A stretch of DNA of 32,214 nucleotides, from the NCBI GenBank assembly GCA_964417885.1, contig CAYQKN010000032.1:1-32214 (forward strand). Direction: 5' to 3'. This DNA is from UKL13-2 sp964417885. Its GTDB lineage: Bacteria > Pseudomonadota > Gammaproteobacteria > Burkholderiales > Usitatibacteraceae. Position 1 is the first letter of the stretch; each line of letters starts with the position of its first letter. The notes under the pieces were generated by a model that saw nothing but the letters and a program-made list of their open reading frames with translations, searched no databases and was not told where the DNA came from. The translations under genes were made by a program, and so were the position numbers. Shown here piece by piece: positions 22,437 to 29,969 of this stretch.

Positions 22437-23279
22437 TTATTTTTCTTCGACCTTGGCCTTGGACTTCAGTTCCTGCACCAGCTTGGCGACCTGTTCCTGC
22501 TGCGCGCGCTGGCGGAAATTATCCCGCACCTCTTCAAACGTCGGCACTTTCATCGCGCGCGAATCGTCCAGTCGGATGACGTGATAGCCGAACGGCGACT
22601 TGACCGGGGTTTCCGTGGTCTGGCCTTTTTGCAGCGCCTTCATGGCGTTGCCGAACTCGGGCACATAACGGCCGGCAGGACCCCAATCCAGATCGCCACC
22701 GTTGTCCTTGGAGCCGGTGTCCTTGGATTTTTCCTTGGCCACCTTTTCGAACGACTCACCGCGCTTGAGTGAGGCGATGATTGCCTTCGCGTCGTCTTCC
22801 TTGTCGACCAGGATATGACGGGCTTTGTATTCCTTGTCGCCCATCTGTGCGACAAACTGGTCGTAGCCGGTTTTCAGTTGCGCGTCGGTGATCGGGTTGG
22901 CCTTGACGTAGTCGTCAAAGAACGCGCGAATCAGCACCGCCTGGCGCGCCATGTCCATCTGCGCGGCAACGGTCGGGTCCTTGTCGAGACCCTTCTTTTT
23001 CGCTGCCTGGGCCAGCACTTCGCGGCTGATCAGCTCTTCCTTGATCGCGGTGGCGACTTCCGCCGTTGCCGGCTGGCCGGACTGCTCGCGTTCGCGGTTC
23101 ATGGCGGCAAAATGCGCCTGCGGGATGATGACGCCGTTGACGCTGACCTTGCCGTCGACTGCCTTCGCTGCCTTGGCAGGCTTGCCGGCTTTTTCGCTCT
23201 TGTCGGCCTGGGCGATGGCGGCCGGGGCAGCCACTGCTACAGCCAGAGCAACAACCAGGGATTTCATTTTCACTTGCAT
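22437..23279 (-). CDS. Periplasmic peptidyl-prolyl cis-trans isomerase (parvulin, PpiC/SurA-like)
   Basis: A protein of 280 residues exported to the periplasm, where it should assist folding of envelope proteins. A signal peptide (about 1-25) ends in PAAIAQA. A lysine/alanine-rich linker (27-42) follows, then a SurA-N-like helical region (about 45-140) and one parvulin domain (150-240) with ARHILVDKEDDAKAI, GGDLDWGPAGRYVPEF and SPFGYHVIRLDD. A charged helical tail closes the protein. The start is ATG 23277-23279, supported by AAGGAAG about 6 bases upstream; Met5 would also give a good signal peptide. It is the last gene of a yciB-yciI-bolA-ppiC run, 31 bases after bolA, and ends at a strong terminator. 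Confidence 0.93.
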   Translation of the reverse strand: MQVKMKSLVVALAVAVAAPAAIAQADKSEKAGKPAKAAKAVDGKVSVNGVIIPQAHFAAMNREREQSGQPATAEVATAIKEELISREVLAQAAKKKGLDKDPTVAAQMDMARQAVLIRAFFDDYVKANPITDAQLKTGYDQFVAQMGDKEYKARHILVDKEDDAKAIIASLKRGESFEKVAKEKSKDTGSKDNGGDLDWGPAGRYVPEFGNAMKALQKGQTTETPVKSPFGYHVIRLDDSRAMKVPTFEEVRDNFRQRAQQEQVAKLVQELKSKAKVEEK

Positions 23280-23310
23280 GAGTCTTCCTTCGGTGAGTAA
23301 TTGAAACAAA

Positions 23311-23589
23311 CTATTGCGGACGTGCGTCGATCTTCAGCGCGTGAATCCGGGTTTTCATCAGGTCGCCCAACAGGTCGTAGATCATGCGGTGGCGGGCGAC
23401 CAACGAGTGCCCCGCAAAAATCGGTGAAACGATTTTCAGTTCGAAGTGGGTGCCGTCAACCACCCCGGTCCGTTCGGCATGGTCACGCGCGCCGTCATGG
23501 CCGGCATGGCTTGCCGAATCGTCGACGATCTCGAGCAATACCGGGTTCAACGATGCAAGGCGCTCGCGGATGACGGACTGGACGTTCAT
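23311..23589 (-). CDS. bolA: BolA family protein
   Basis: A protein of 92 residues. The BolA core is plain: VIRERLASLNPVLLEIVDDSASHAGHDG (7-34), HFELKIVSPIFAGHSLVARHRMIYDLLGDLM (48-78) with the invariant His67 region, and RIHALKI (81-87). BolA proteins pair with monothiol glutaredoxins in Fe-S handling and affect cell shape and stress responses. The start is ATG 23587-23589, 5 bases past the yciI stop. There is no glutaredoxin gene nearby. Placement between yciI and ppiC is a familiar betaproteobacterial arrangement. Confidence 0.93.
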   Translation of the reverse strand: MNVQSVIRERLASLNPVLLEIVDDSASHAGHDGARDHAERTGVVDGTHFELKIVSPIFAGHSLVARHRMIYDLLGDLMKTRIHALKIDARPQ

Positions 23590-23594
23590 GGCAT

Positions 23595-23897
23595 TCAGGC
23601 CGGCAGGACTTTCTTGAACGGCTTGACCGTCACCGAGGCGAATACCCCGGCCTTGCAATAAGGATCCTCCGATGCCCAGGCCAGCGCGGCTTCGCGCGAG
23701 GCGAACTCGGCCACGATCAACGAGCCGGAAAATCCGGCCGGTCCCGGCTCCTCGCTATCGATCAGCGGATGCGGTCCGGCAAGGATCAGCCGGCCGTCCG
23801 CCTGCAGCGCTTTGAGGCGCTCCACATGGGCGGGACGATTGGCCATGCGGCGCTCCAGTGCCCCCGGCAATTCCTCGCAAATGATGGCGTAGAGCAT
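23595..23897 (-). CDS. yciI: YciI family protein
   Basis: A protein of 100 residues with the YciI ferredoxin-like fold. MLYAIICEELPGALERRMANRPAHVERL contains the conserved R-x-x-H region thought to form a putative active site (His24), followed by GRLILAGPHP, SGSLIVAEFASREAALAWASEDPYCKAGVFASVTVKPF. The last block, with D-P-Y, is diagnostic. Its biochemical role is not settled. The start codon shares one base with the yciB stop (TGATG), so translation is coupled. Length matches E. coli YciI (98). Confidence 0.93.
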   Translation of the reverse strand: MLYAIICEELPGALERRMANRPAHVERLKALQADGRLILAGPHPLIDSEEPGPAGFSGSLIVAEFASREAALAWASEDPYCKAGVFASVTVKPFKKVLPA

Positions 23898-24469
23898 CAG
23901 ACTTCCTTGACCTTGATGGCGCTGTCCTTTGGTGGTTCATCCGCCTCGTCAGGCAGGTACCTGGCCAGCCAGAACGCCTGGATAAACACGAAAATCACAC
24001 TCAGCGCGGTGCCGCCGAACACCTTCACCTTCACCCACGCATCGAGTGAGAGTGTCATGGCGAAGTATTGGTTCAGTCCCGCCAGCAGCAGGAAAAACGC
24101 CCCCCAGCTGATCGACAGCTTTTGCCAGGCCTCGGGGGGAAGCTCGATTTCGTTGCCCAATACACTCTTGAGCGGATTTTTGCCAAACGCCACGGCGCCC
24201 AGGATCAGCAGCCCCATCAGGCCGTAAAACAGGGTCCATTTGACCTTGATGTAAAACTCGTCCTGCAACAGGATCGTCGCGGTACCGAAAATCAGGATGA
24301 AACCCAGGCTGATCCACTGGATCGGTTTGACCTTTTCCCGGCGCGCCAGTGACCAGACGATCTGGACGATGGCGGCGGCAATGGCAACGCCAGTCGCGAC
24401 ATAAATGTCGGCGAGCTTGTAGGCCGCGAAAAACAGCAGGACGGGGAGGAAATCGAACAGCAGCTTCAT
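23897..24469 (-). CDS. yciB: Inner-membrane septation protein YciB (IspZ family)
   Basis: A protein of 190 residues with five or six membrane helices (first at about 2-18, then 20-40, 50-67, 75-92, 120-140 and 150-170). Conserved blocks: LFDFLPVLLFFAAYK, the GNEIELPPEAWQKLSISWGAFFL region and the KVFGGTALSVIFVFIQAFWLARYLPDE ending. YciB affects cell envelope synthesis and division in enterobacteria and intracellular spread in Shigella. ATG 24467-24469 is preferred to the TTG one codon upstream. The gene heads the yciI-bolA-ppiC run. The preceding 58 bases are unusually AT-rich and probably hold the promoter. Confidence 0.95.
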   Translation of the reverse strand: MKLLFDFLPVLLFFAAYKLADIYVATGVAIAAAIVQIVWSLARREKVKPIQWISLGFILIFGTATILLQDEFYIKVKWTLFYGLMGLLILGAVAFGKNPLKSVLGNEIELPPEAWQKLSISWGAFFLLLAGLNQYFAMTLSLDAWVKVKVFGGTALSVIFVFIQAFWLARYLPDEADEPPKDSAIKVKEV

Positions 24470-24527
24470 CAAATGCGGGAAAGTGTCAGTACTTGCTATA
24501 AATCAGTAACTTAGTATTTTCGCATGA
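24470..24527 (-). promoter_or_regulatory. AT-rich probable promoter region of yciB operon
   Basis: This short gap is much richer in A+T than its surroundings. It holds two near-direct repeats on the plus strand, TCAGTACTT (24486-24494) and TCAGTAACTT (24503-24512), and a TATAGC-like -10 on the minus strand between them. No consensus -35 could be assigned. Confidence 0.35.
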
Positions 24528-25322
24528 TTAGTGGGTTCGCGTCCAACGCGCATACTCCGCCTCGATCAATGAACGTGTTTCCGGCGGGAAACCCGGCTGG
24601 CAGGCCAGCGCGTGCGCCTCCTCGTAAAAGCCGGCGCGCTCATCCGGCAGATTGGCATTCAGCGTGTCGAAGGCGTAACGGATCATGGCGTCGTCGCCGC
24701 TGCGGATGGCGGTGATCGCCAGGTTCAGGTTCAGCAGCCGCCACGGTCGTTCAGGATTGGATCGCTCCAGATCCGGCCCCAAGGCCGGTGCAAGATGCCC
24801 AACCAGGCCCTGCATCATGGCGAACACGGCAGCGGTTTCCTGGCGCGAGGACGCGGTGTTGGCCTGTTCGGCCAGCGCGTTGACCACCGGCGCCACGGTG
24901 GCGAACTCCAGCCGGTGGCGCATGGCCCACCAGGCAACACCCAGCTGCACCGCAAACAGCGCCGGACGCTCCGCAGCAAGGTCGAGGCGCGAAAGCCAGC
25001 CTTCGAGTTCCGCCAGACAACGCAGCGACTCGTCCACGGCTTCGCCCGCATCCGACATCGGCAGCGTGGCGTCCGGGCCATAGCGCTGGTCGAGTGCTGC
25101 CATCAAATCAAGGAATTCCGCAACGCTGGCCAGTTGCAAAGCCGGCTCTCCACCTTGAGCGGCCTGTGCCGGAAAGCGCAACGCGCACGCTGCCTTCACC
25201 GACCCGGAAAGGCGCGCAAACCGCGCCGCCAGCTGGATCTCGTCGTCGGCAGCGCCGGAAAGTGCGCTGCTGCCGCCGCGCATGAACGTGATGGTCTTGG
25301 TTTCAACGGTGGAATCGGACAT
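24528..25322 (-). CDS. Hypothetical protein
   Basis: A protein of 264 residues that I do not recognise. It is soluble and almost wholly helical, rich in alanine and leucine, with no signal peptide or membrane helix. Several amphipathic helices in a row (about 60-230, including SVAEFLDLMAALDQRYG and WRLLNLNLAITAIRSGDDAMIRYAFDTLNANLPDE) suggest a helical-repeat scaffold. The ending PPETRSLIEAEYARWTRTH looks conserved in style. The start is ATG 25320-25322. It is divergent from the PHP phosphatase and co-directional with yciB 58 bases downstream. Its position between two conserved clusters suggests a stable core gene rather than an acquired one. Confidence 0.7.
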   Translation of the reverse strand: MSDSTVETKTITFMRGGSSALSGAADDEIQLAARFARLSGSVKAACALRFPAQAAQGGEPALQLASVAEFLDLMAALDQRYGPDATLPMSDAGEAVDESLRCLAELEGWLSRLDLAAERPALFAVQLGVAWWAMRHRLEFATVAPVVNALAEQANTASSRQETAAVFAMMQGLVGHLAPALGPDLERSNPERPWRLLNLNLAITAIRSGDDAMIRYAFDTLNANLPDERAGFYEEAHALACQPGFPPETRSLIEAEYARWTRTH

Positions 25323-25353
25323 GGTGCCTGCGGGAATGAATGGAGCGGTTTGC

Positions 25354-25359
25354 TATGAT
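25354..25359 (+). promoter_or_regulatory. Possible -10 box of the PHP phosphatase gene (TATGAT)
   Basis: TATGAT at 25354-25359 would start transcription near 25366, just ahead of GGAAAAG (25371-25377) and ATG 25382. No clear -35. Confidence 0.35.
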
Positions 25360-25381
25360 GGAAGATTGCCGGAAAAGTTTG

Positions 25382-26260
25382 ATGAATCAACAGCGCTCGC
25401 AGAATTTTGACCTGCACAATCACAGCATTGCCTCGGACGGGCTGCTCGCGCCGCGCGAGCTGATTGCGCTCGCCGCCAAGCACGGCTGCGACGGGATTGC
25501 GTTGACGGACCACGATACCACGGACGGGCTGGAGGAGGCCGCGCAGGCGGCGCGCGAACACGACTTGCGCTTCATCCGCGGGGTGGAGATTTCAGTCACC
25601 TGGCCGGCATTGTCGCAGGATGCCCTGGCCGACCTTAAGCCGGTAACGGTACACATCGTCGGGCTCGGCATTGATCCGGCCGATGCACGGCTGGTCGATG
25701 GACTGGCGTCCATTCGCGCCGGACGGCTGGAACGCGCCCGCCGCATCGGGGCCGATTTCGACCGTATCGGCATTCACGGTTTGTTCGACGATGCCTTCGA
25801 CCTGGCGGAAAACAAAACCATGGTGGGGCGCACCCATTTTGCCCGGGCGCTGGCCGGCCGGGGCCTGGTTCAGGGTGTCGGCAAAGCCTTCGAGCGTTAC
25901 CTGACGCCGGGCCGCCCCGGTTATGTGCCGCATCGCTGGGCGATGCTCGAGGATGCTGTGTCGTGGATTGCCGCCGCGGGAGGCCTGGCGGTGATCGCGC
26001 ATCCGGGGCGCTACCGTCTCGAACCGGCCGACATGCGCAAACTGCTGGCGCAATTCAAGGATGCCGGCGGCCACGGCATCGAGGTCGTCACCGGCAGCCA
26101 CCAGCCGCACCACTTTCGCGAATACGGCGGCCTGGCAAAGGAATTCGGCCTGCTGGCTTCGCGCGGCTCGGATTACCACGGCCCCGGCGAGAGTCCATAC
26201 CGGCCCGGCACGTTGCCGGCTCTGGCCGAACACCTGACGCCGGTCTGGTCGATGCTTTGA
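25382..26260 (+). CDS. PHP-domain 3',5'-nucleoside bisphosphate phosphatase (YciV/TrpH family)
   Basis: A protein of 292 residues of the PHP metallophosphoesterase family. Metal-binding motifs in order: DLHNHS (10-15), LTDHD (41-45), GVEIS (67-71), THFAR after residue 120, AHPGRY and GSDYHGPG near the C-terminus. Overall it closely resembles Chromobacterium violaceum CV1693, shown to remove the 3' phosphate from 3',5'-bisphosphonucleotides; E. coli YciV (RNase AM) of the same family trims 5' ends of RNA. Either activity is possible. ATG 25382 is chosen because the conserved N-terminus begins there and a GGAAAAG site precedes it; in-frame ATGs at 25340 and 25355 overlap the likely promoter. 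yciO follows after 16 bases. Confidence 0.9.
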   Translation: MNQQRSQNFDLHNHSIASDGLLAPRELIALAAKHGCDGIALTDHDTTDGLEEAAQAAREHDLRFIRGVEISVTWPALSQDALADLKPVTVHIVGLGIDPADARLVDGLASIRAGRLERARRIGADFDRIGIHGLFDDAFDLAENKTMVGRTHFARALAGRGLVQGVGKAFERYLTPGRPGYVPHRWAMLEDAVSWIAAAGGLAVIAHPGRYRLEPADMRKLLAQFKDAGGHGIEVVTGSHQPHHFREYGGLAKEFGLLASRGSDYHGPGESPYRPGTLPALAEHLTPVWSML

Positions 26261-26276
26261 CCGGAGACATTTCAAA

Positions 26277-26909
26277 ATGGCCCAATTCTTCGCCCTGCAC
26301 CCGACCAATCCCGAACCGCGCCTGATCAAGCGTGCGGTCGAGATCGTGCGCAAGGGCGGCGTGATCGCCTACCCGACTGACTCCTGCTATGCCATTGGCT
26401 GCCACATCGGCGACAAGGCGGCGATGGAGCGCATTCGCCGCATCCGCGGCGTCGATGAACGCCATCATTTCACCCTGGTCTGCCGCGACCTGTCCGAGAT
26501 CGGCACCTTCGCCAAAGTCGACAACGCGCAATACCGGCTGCTGAAGGCGCATACGCCGGGAACCTATACCTTCATCCTGCAGGCCACGCGTGAACTTCCC
26601 CGCCGCCTGGCGCATCCAAAGCGTTCGACCGTCGGCGTGAGGGTGCCCGAGCACGCCGCAACCCACGCGCTGCTGACCGAACTGGACGAGCCGCTGCTGT
26701 CGTCGACATTGATCCTGCCGGGGCAGACCGAGCCGATGAACGACGCCGAGTCGATCCGCAAGCATCTTCAGCACCAGCTCGATCTGATCATCGACGGTGG
26801 CGCCTGCGGGGTGGTGCCGACAACGATCATTGACTTGTCGGGCGAGGCCCCGATATTGGTGAGGCAGGGCAAGGGCGAGATTGCCAGTTTTGGATTTACC
26901 GACGAATAG
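26277..26909 (+). CDS. yciO: YciO (Sua5/YciO/YrdC family)
   Basis: A protein of 210 residues of the Sua5/YrdC family, the YciO branch. Key parts: the GGVIAYPTDSCYAIGC nucleotide-binding motif (about 27-42), KxR-type RIRRIRGVDERHHFTLVCRDLSE (52-73), PGTYTFILQAT, STVGVRVPEH and LLSSTLILPG. Relatives make threonylcarbamoyl-AMP for tRNA t6A; YciO itself has weak or uncertain activity, so I do not assign t6A synthesis. The start is ATG 26277. The yciV-yciO pair is conserved from enterobacteria to betaproteobacteria. Confidence 0.93.
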   Translation: MAQFFALHPTNPEPRLIKRAVEIVRKGGVIAYPTDSCYAIGCHIGDKAAMERIRRIRGVDERHHFTLVCRDLSEIGTFAKVDNAQYRLLKAHTPGTYTFILQATRELPRRLAHPKRSTVGVRVPEHAATHALLTELDEPLLSSTLILPGQTEPMNDAESIRKHLQHQLDLIIDGGACGVVPTTIIDLSGEAPILVRQGKGEIASFGFTDE

Positions 26910-26944
26910 CGGCCCGCCAGCCGAAACCATCCAGCAAAGGTCAC

Positions 26945-27592
26945 ATGGACGCCAGCTTCATCCAGAAAATTACCGTATTCGCGATTCCGCTGATTTTTGC
27001 CATCACCCTGCATGAAGCCGCGCACGCCTATGCCGCCAAGCATTTCGGCGATGCCACCGCCTATATGCTGGGCCGGATGACGCTGAACCCGATCAAGCAC
27101 ATCGATCCGGTCTGGACCATCCTGGTGCCGATCCTCACCCTGTTGTTCAGCCCGTTCGTGTTTGGCGCCGCCAAGCCGGTACCGGTCAATTTTGCCGGGT
27201 TGCGAAATCCCAAGCGCGACATGATCTGGGTCGCCGCTGCCGGCCCGCTGGCCAACCTGGCCATGATGATCGGCTGGGCACTGGCCGGAAAACTGGCGAT
27301 CAGCCTGCCGGCATCGGAGCCGGCCGTGTACCTGGCGCTGGTGGCCGAGGCAGGCATCTTTGTCAACGCGCTGTTGATGGTGTTCAACCTCTTTCCGTTG
27401 CTGCCGCTCGACGGCGGCCGCATCCTGACCGGTCTGCTGCCCAACCGGCTGGCCTATGCCTTCTCGCGTACCGAACCCTACGGCATGTTCATCTTGATCG
27501 CCCTGATATTGACCGGAATCCTGGGAAAATTCATGTGGCCGCTGGTCGAACTGAGCATGAAATCGATATACGCTATAATAGGACTATCTTGA
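26945..27592 (+). CDS. Site-2 protease family (M50) membrane metalloprotease
   Basis: A protein of 215 residues, an integral membrane protease of the short M50B type without a PDZ domain. The zinc motif HEAAH is at 23-27 within the first membrane helix; the third ligand region FNLFPLLPLDGGRIL lies at 147-161 (Asp156). AAGPLANLAMM (98-108) is another family block. Five or six membrane helices can be drawn. The substrate is unknown; relatives cleave membrane-bound anti-sigma factors or regulators. The start is ATG 26945 with AAAGG 6-7 bases upstream. It sits in the conserved yciO-M50-trpS order. Confidence 0.92.
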   Translation: MDASFIQKITVFAIPLIFAITLHEAAHAYAAKHFGDATAYMLGRMTLNPIKHIDPVWTILVPILTLLFSPFVFGAAKPVPVNFAGLRNPKRDMIWVAAAGPLANLAMMIGWALAGKLAISLPASEPAVYLALVAEAGIFVNALLMVFNLFPLLPLDGGRILTGLLPNRLAYAFSRTEPYGMFILIALILTGILGKFMWPLVELSMKSIYAIIGLS

Positions 27593-27814
27593 CTGCTGCC
27601 CAGCGTACATCGCCTCCCGGCGATCGTTTGCAGCGGATCGTTGAACGCGGCACCGAATTCCCAATAAAGCCGCCGGTTCCAGCCCAGTACTGAAGCGAGT
27701 CCTACGGTTTCATAACCTTTGACAGGTTTACTGCATTGCGTTTTCGCCTTTGCGCGCCTGCGCGCAAAAAACACTTTCCCGTTATCCAGAGGCCAGATCC
27801 TTTGATCCCTCACT
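27574..27814 (+). promoter_or_regulatory. trpS upstream region with -10-like box and 20-bp dyad
   Basis: TATAAT (27574-27579) overlaps the end of the protease gene, and TTGACA (27719-27724) lies further on without a matching -10. A perfect dyad TTTGCGCGC-CT-GCGCGCAAA (27749-27768) lies about 47 bases before trpS. The T-run needed for a plus-strand terminator is absent. No Trp-codon leader peptide is seen. No gene in 27593-27814. Confidence 0.35.
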
Positions 27815-29023
27815 ATGTTTCCTGACCGAGTACTTTCCGGCATGCGTCCGACCGGACGCCTGCATCTTGGCCATTACCACGGCGCGTTGAAAAACTGGGC
27901 AAAGCTGCAACACGAGCACCCGTGTTTCTTTTTTGTCGCCGACTGGCACGCACTGACCACGCATTACGAGACACCCGAGGTGATCGAGGAGTACACCTAC
28001 GACACCGTGATCGACTGGATCGCCGCCGGCATCGATCCGGCCCAGGCAACCCTGTTCGCCCAGTCCAAGGTGCCGCAGCATGCCGAACTGACCCTGCTGC
28101 TGTCGTTCTTCACCCCGCTGTCGTGGCTGGAACGGGTGCCGACCTACAAGGACCAGATCGAAAAACTCGGTGAGCGCGGGCATGACCTCGCCACCTACGG
28201 CTTTCTCGGCTACCCGCTGATGCAGGCGGCAGACATCCTCATCTATCGCGCCAACCAGGTGCCGGTCGGCGAGGATCAGGTGTCGCATATCGAACTCACG
28301 CGCGAAGTCGCGCGCCGCTTCAATCACCTGTTCGGCCGCGAGAAGGGCTTCGAGGACAAGGCGGAAGCCGCCATCAAGAAGCTCGGCTCGAAAAAAGCCA
28401 AGCTGTACAACCAGCTGCGCACCCGTTACCAGCAGGACGGTGACGATGCCGCGCTGGTCGAGGCGCGCGAACTGCTCGGCGAGGTGCAGAACCTGTCGAT
28501 GGGCGACCGCGAACGCCTGTTCGGCTTCCTCGAGGGTGGCGGCAAGGTGATCCTGCCCGAGCCGCAGGCGTTGCTGACCCCCACCTCGCGCCTGGTCGGA
28601 CTCGACGGCGAGAAAATGTCCAAGAGCTACGGCAACACCATCGACCTGCGCGATTCGCCCGATGAAGTCAGCACCAAGGTGCGCAAGATGCCGACCGATC
28701 CGGCGCGGGTGCGGCGCACCGATCCGGGCGACCCGGAGAAGTGCCCGGTGTGGAACCTGCACCAGGTCTATACCGACGACACCACCCGCAAATGGGTGGT
28801 CGAGGGCTGCAAGAGCGCCGGCATCGGTTGCCTCGAATGCAAGCAGCCGGTGATCGACGCCATCGTCAAGGAACTGAAGCCGATGCGCGAACGCGCCGCG
28901 CCGTTCGAGGAAGATCCGACCCTGGTGCGCAACATCATTGCCGACGGCTGTGAGAAGGCGCGCGATGTGGCCGAGGAAACCATGCGCGAAGTGCGCGATG
29001 CGATGGGATTGAATTTTTCGTGA
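27815..29023 (+). CDS. trpS: Tryptophanyl-tRNA synthetase
   Basis: A class I synthetase of 402 residues that charges tRNA-Trp. The HIGH-type motif is HLGH (17-20) and the KMSKS motif is at 267-271. Substrate-binding blocks MQAADILIYRANQVPVGEDQ and the RKMPTDPARVRR region are present. It is longer than the ~330-residue enterobacterial enzyme, with an extra, mostly helical charged segment at about 170-245 between the HIGH and KMSKS halves, which I recall as usual in betaproteobacterial TrpS. The start is ATG 27815. scpA follows after 58 bases. Confidence 0.96.
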   Translation: MFPDRVLSGMRPTGRLHLGHYHGALKNWAKLQHEHPCFFFVADWHALTTHYETPEVIEEYTYDTVIDWIAAGIDPAQATLFAQSKVPQHAELTLLLSFFTPLSWLERVPTYKDQIEKLGERGHDLATYGFLGYPLMQAADILIYRANQVPVGEDQVSHIELTREVARRFNHLFGREKGFEDKAEAAIKKLGSKKAKLYNQLRTRYQQDGDDAALVEARELLGEVQNLSMGDRERLFGFLEGGGKVILPEPQALLTPTSRLVGLDGEKMSKSYGNTIDLRDSPDEVSTKVRKMPTDPARVRRTDPGDPEKCPVWNLHQVYTDDTTRKWVVEGCKSAGIGCLECKQPVIDAIVKELKPMRERAAPFEEDPTLVRNIIADGCEKARDVAEETMREVRDAMGLNFS

Positions 29024-29081
29024 ACCGGTCCGCGCAACGGCAGCCGCCATTCTCCTTCCCGCAACCGGAACCGGGCACAAC

Positions 29082-29939
29082 ATGAGCGTGGAACTCGTCG
29101 TCGACAACAGCAGCAATCCCCAGGCCTCGCTCGACATGGCGATGCCGGTGGCGCGCATCAAGGGCGAGCCGATGACCGACCTGCCGGCGGACCTGTTCAT
29201 CCCGCCGGACGCGCTGTCGATCATCCTCGACGAATTCGAAGGCCCGCTCGACCTGCTGCTCTACCTGATCCGCAAGCACTCGCTCGACATCCTCGATATT
29301 CCGATGGCCGACCTGACGCGGCAGTACATGACCTATGTCGAGGCGATGCGCGAAGGCCAGCTGGAACTGGCCGCTGAATACCTGCTGATGGCCGCCCTGC
29401 TGATCGAAATCAAGTCGCGCATGCTGCTGCCGCGGCCGCCGCGCGCCGACGAAGCCGAACCGGACGATCCGCGTGCCGAGCTGGTGCGCCGCCTGCTCGA
29501 GTACGAACAGATGAAGGCTGCGGCGCAGGCGCTGGAGCAGCACCCGCGCAAGGATCGCGATTTTTCCACCGTCGATGTGATGATCGAGCAGGCGCTGGTG
29601 GCGCGGGTGCCGACCGTGCTGGTGGCCGACCTCACCGAAGCCTGGCGCGTGATCCTCAACCGCGCCAAGGCGACGCGCAGGCACAGCGTGTCGCGCGAAG
29701 AATTGTCGGTGCGGTCGCACATGTCGCGCATCCTGCGCCAGCTGAACGGCGTCGGCTTCATCCGTTTCGACGAGCTGTTCCAGCCGGAAGAAGGCGTGGC
29801 GGTGGTGGTGGTGAGCTTTCTCGCGGTGCTGGAACTGGCGCGCGAATCGCTCATCGACCTGGCCCAAAGCGCCGCCTTCGAACCCATTTACGTCAAGATC
29901 CGCGAAGCCCAGCCGCCCACGCTGGAACTGTCCCTCTAA
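29082..29939 (+). CDS. scpA: Segregation and condensation protein A
   Basis: The kleisin subunit of bacterial condensin, 285 residues; it bridges the SMC heads and binds ScpB for chromosome compaction and segregation. The family hallmark EFEGPLDLLLYLIRKHSLDILDIP is at about 51-74, followed by LTRQYMTYVE, the helical EYLLMAALLIEIKSRMLLP block and a C-terminal winged-helix region (VVSFLAVLELARESLIDLAQ). The first ~45 residues, with GEPMTDLPADLFIPPDA, match the longer N-terminus of betaproteobacterial relatives, so ATG 29082 is kept although ATG 29172 is possible. scpB follows after 30 bases. No smc gene in the window. Confidence 0.96.
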   Translation: MSVELVVDNSSNPQASLDMAMPVARIKGEPMTDLPADLFIPPDALSIILDEFEGPLDLLLYLIRKHSLDILDIPMADLTRQYMTYVEAMREGQLELAAEYLLMAALLIEIKSRMLLPRPPRADEAEPDDPRAELVRRLLEYEQMKAAAQALEQHPRKDRDFSTVDVMIEQALVARVPTVLVADLTEAWRVILNRAKATRRHSVSREELSVRSHMSRILRQLNGVGFIRFDELFQPEEGVAVVVVSFLAVLELARESLIDLAQSAAFEPIYVKIREAQPPTLELSL

Positions 29940-29969
29940 TGCACCTTGTTGCAATCAGGTAGCCGCACT

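Noticed and set aside
27749..27768. Dyad before trpS as a terminator of the protease operon
   Set aside because: On the plus strand the stem is followed by A-residues, not T-residues, so it does not fit an intrinsic terminator.
27782..29224. 480-codon open frame antisense to trpS
   Set aside because: Overlaps a complete trpS and the scpA start; composition is that of a mirror frame and no motif is seen.
29946..29969. TTG start giving scpB 8 more residues
   Set aside because: ATG 29970 begins a normal N-terminus; the extra residues have no family support.
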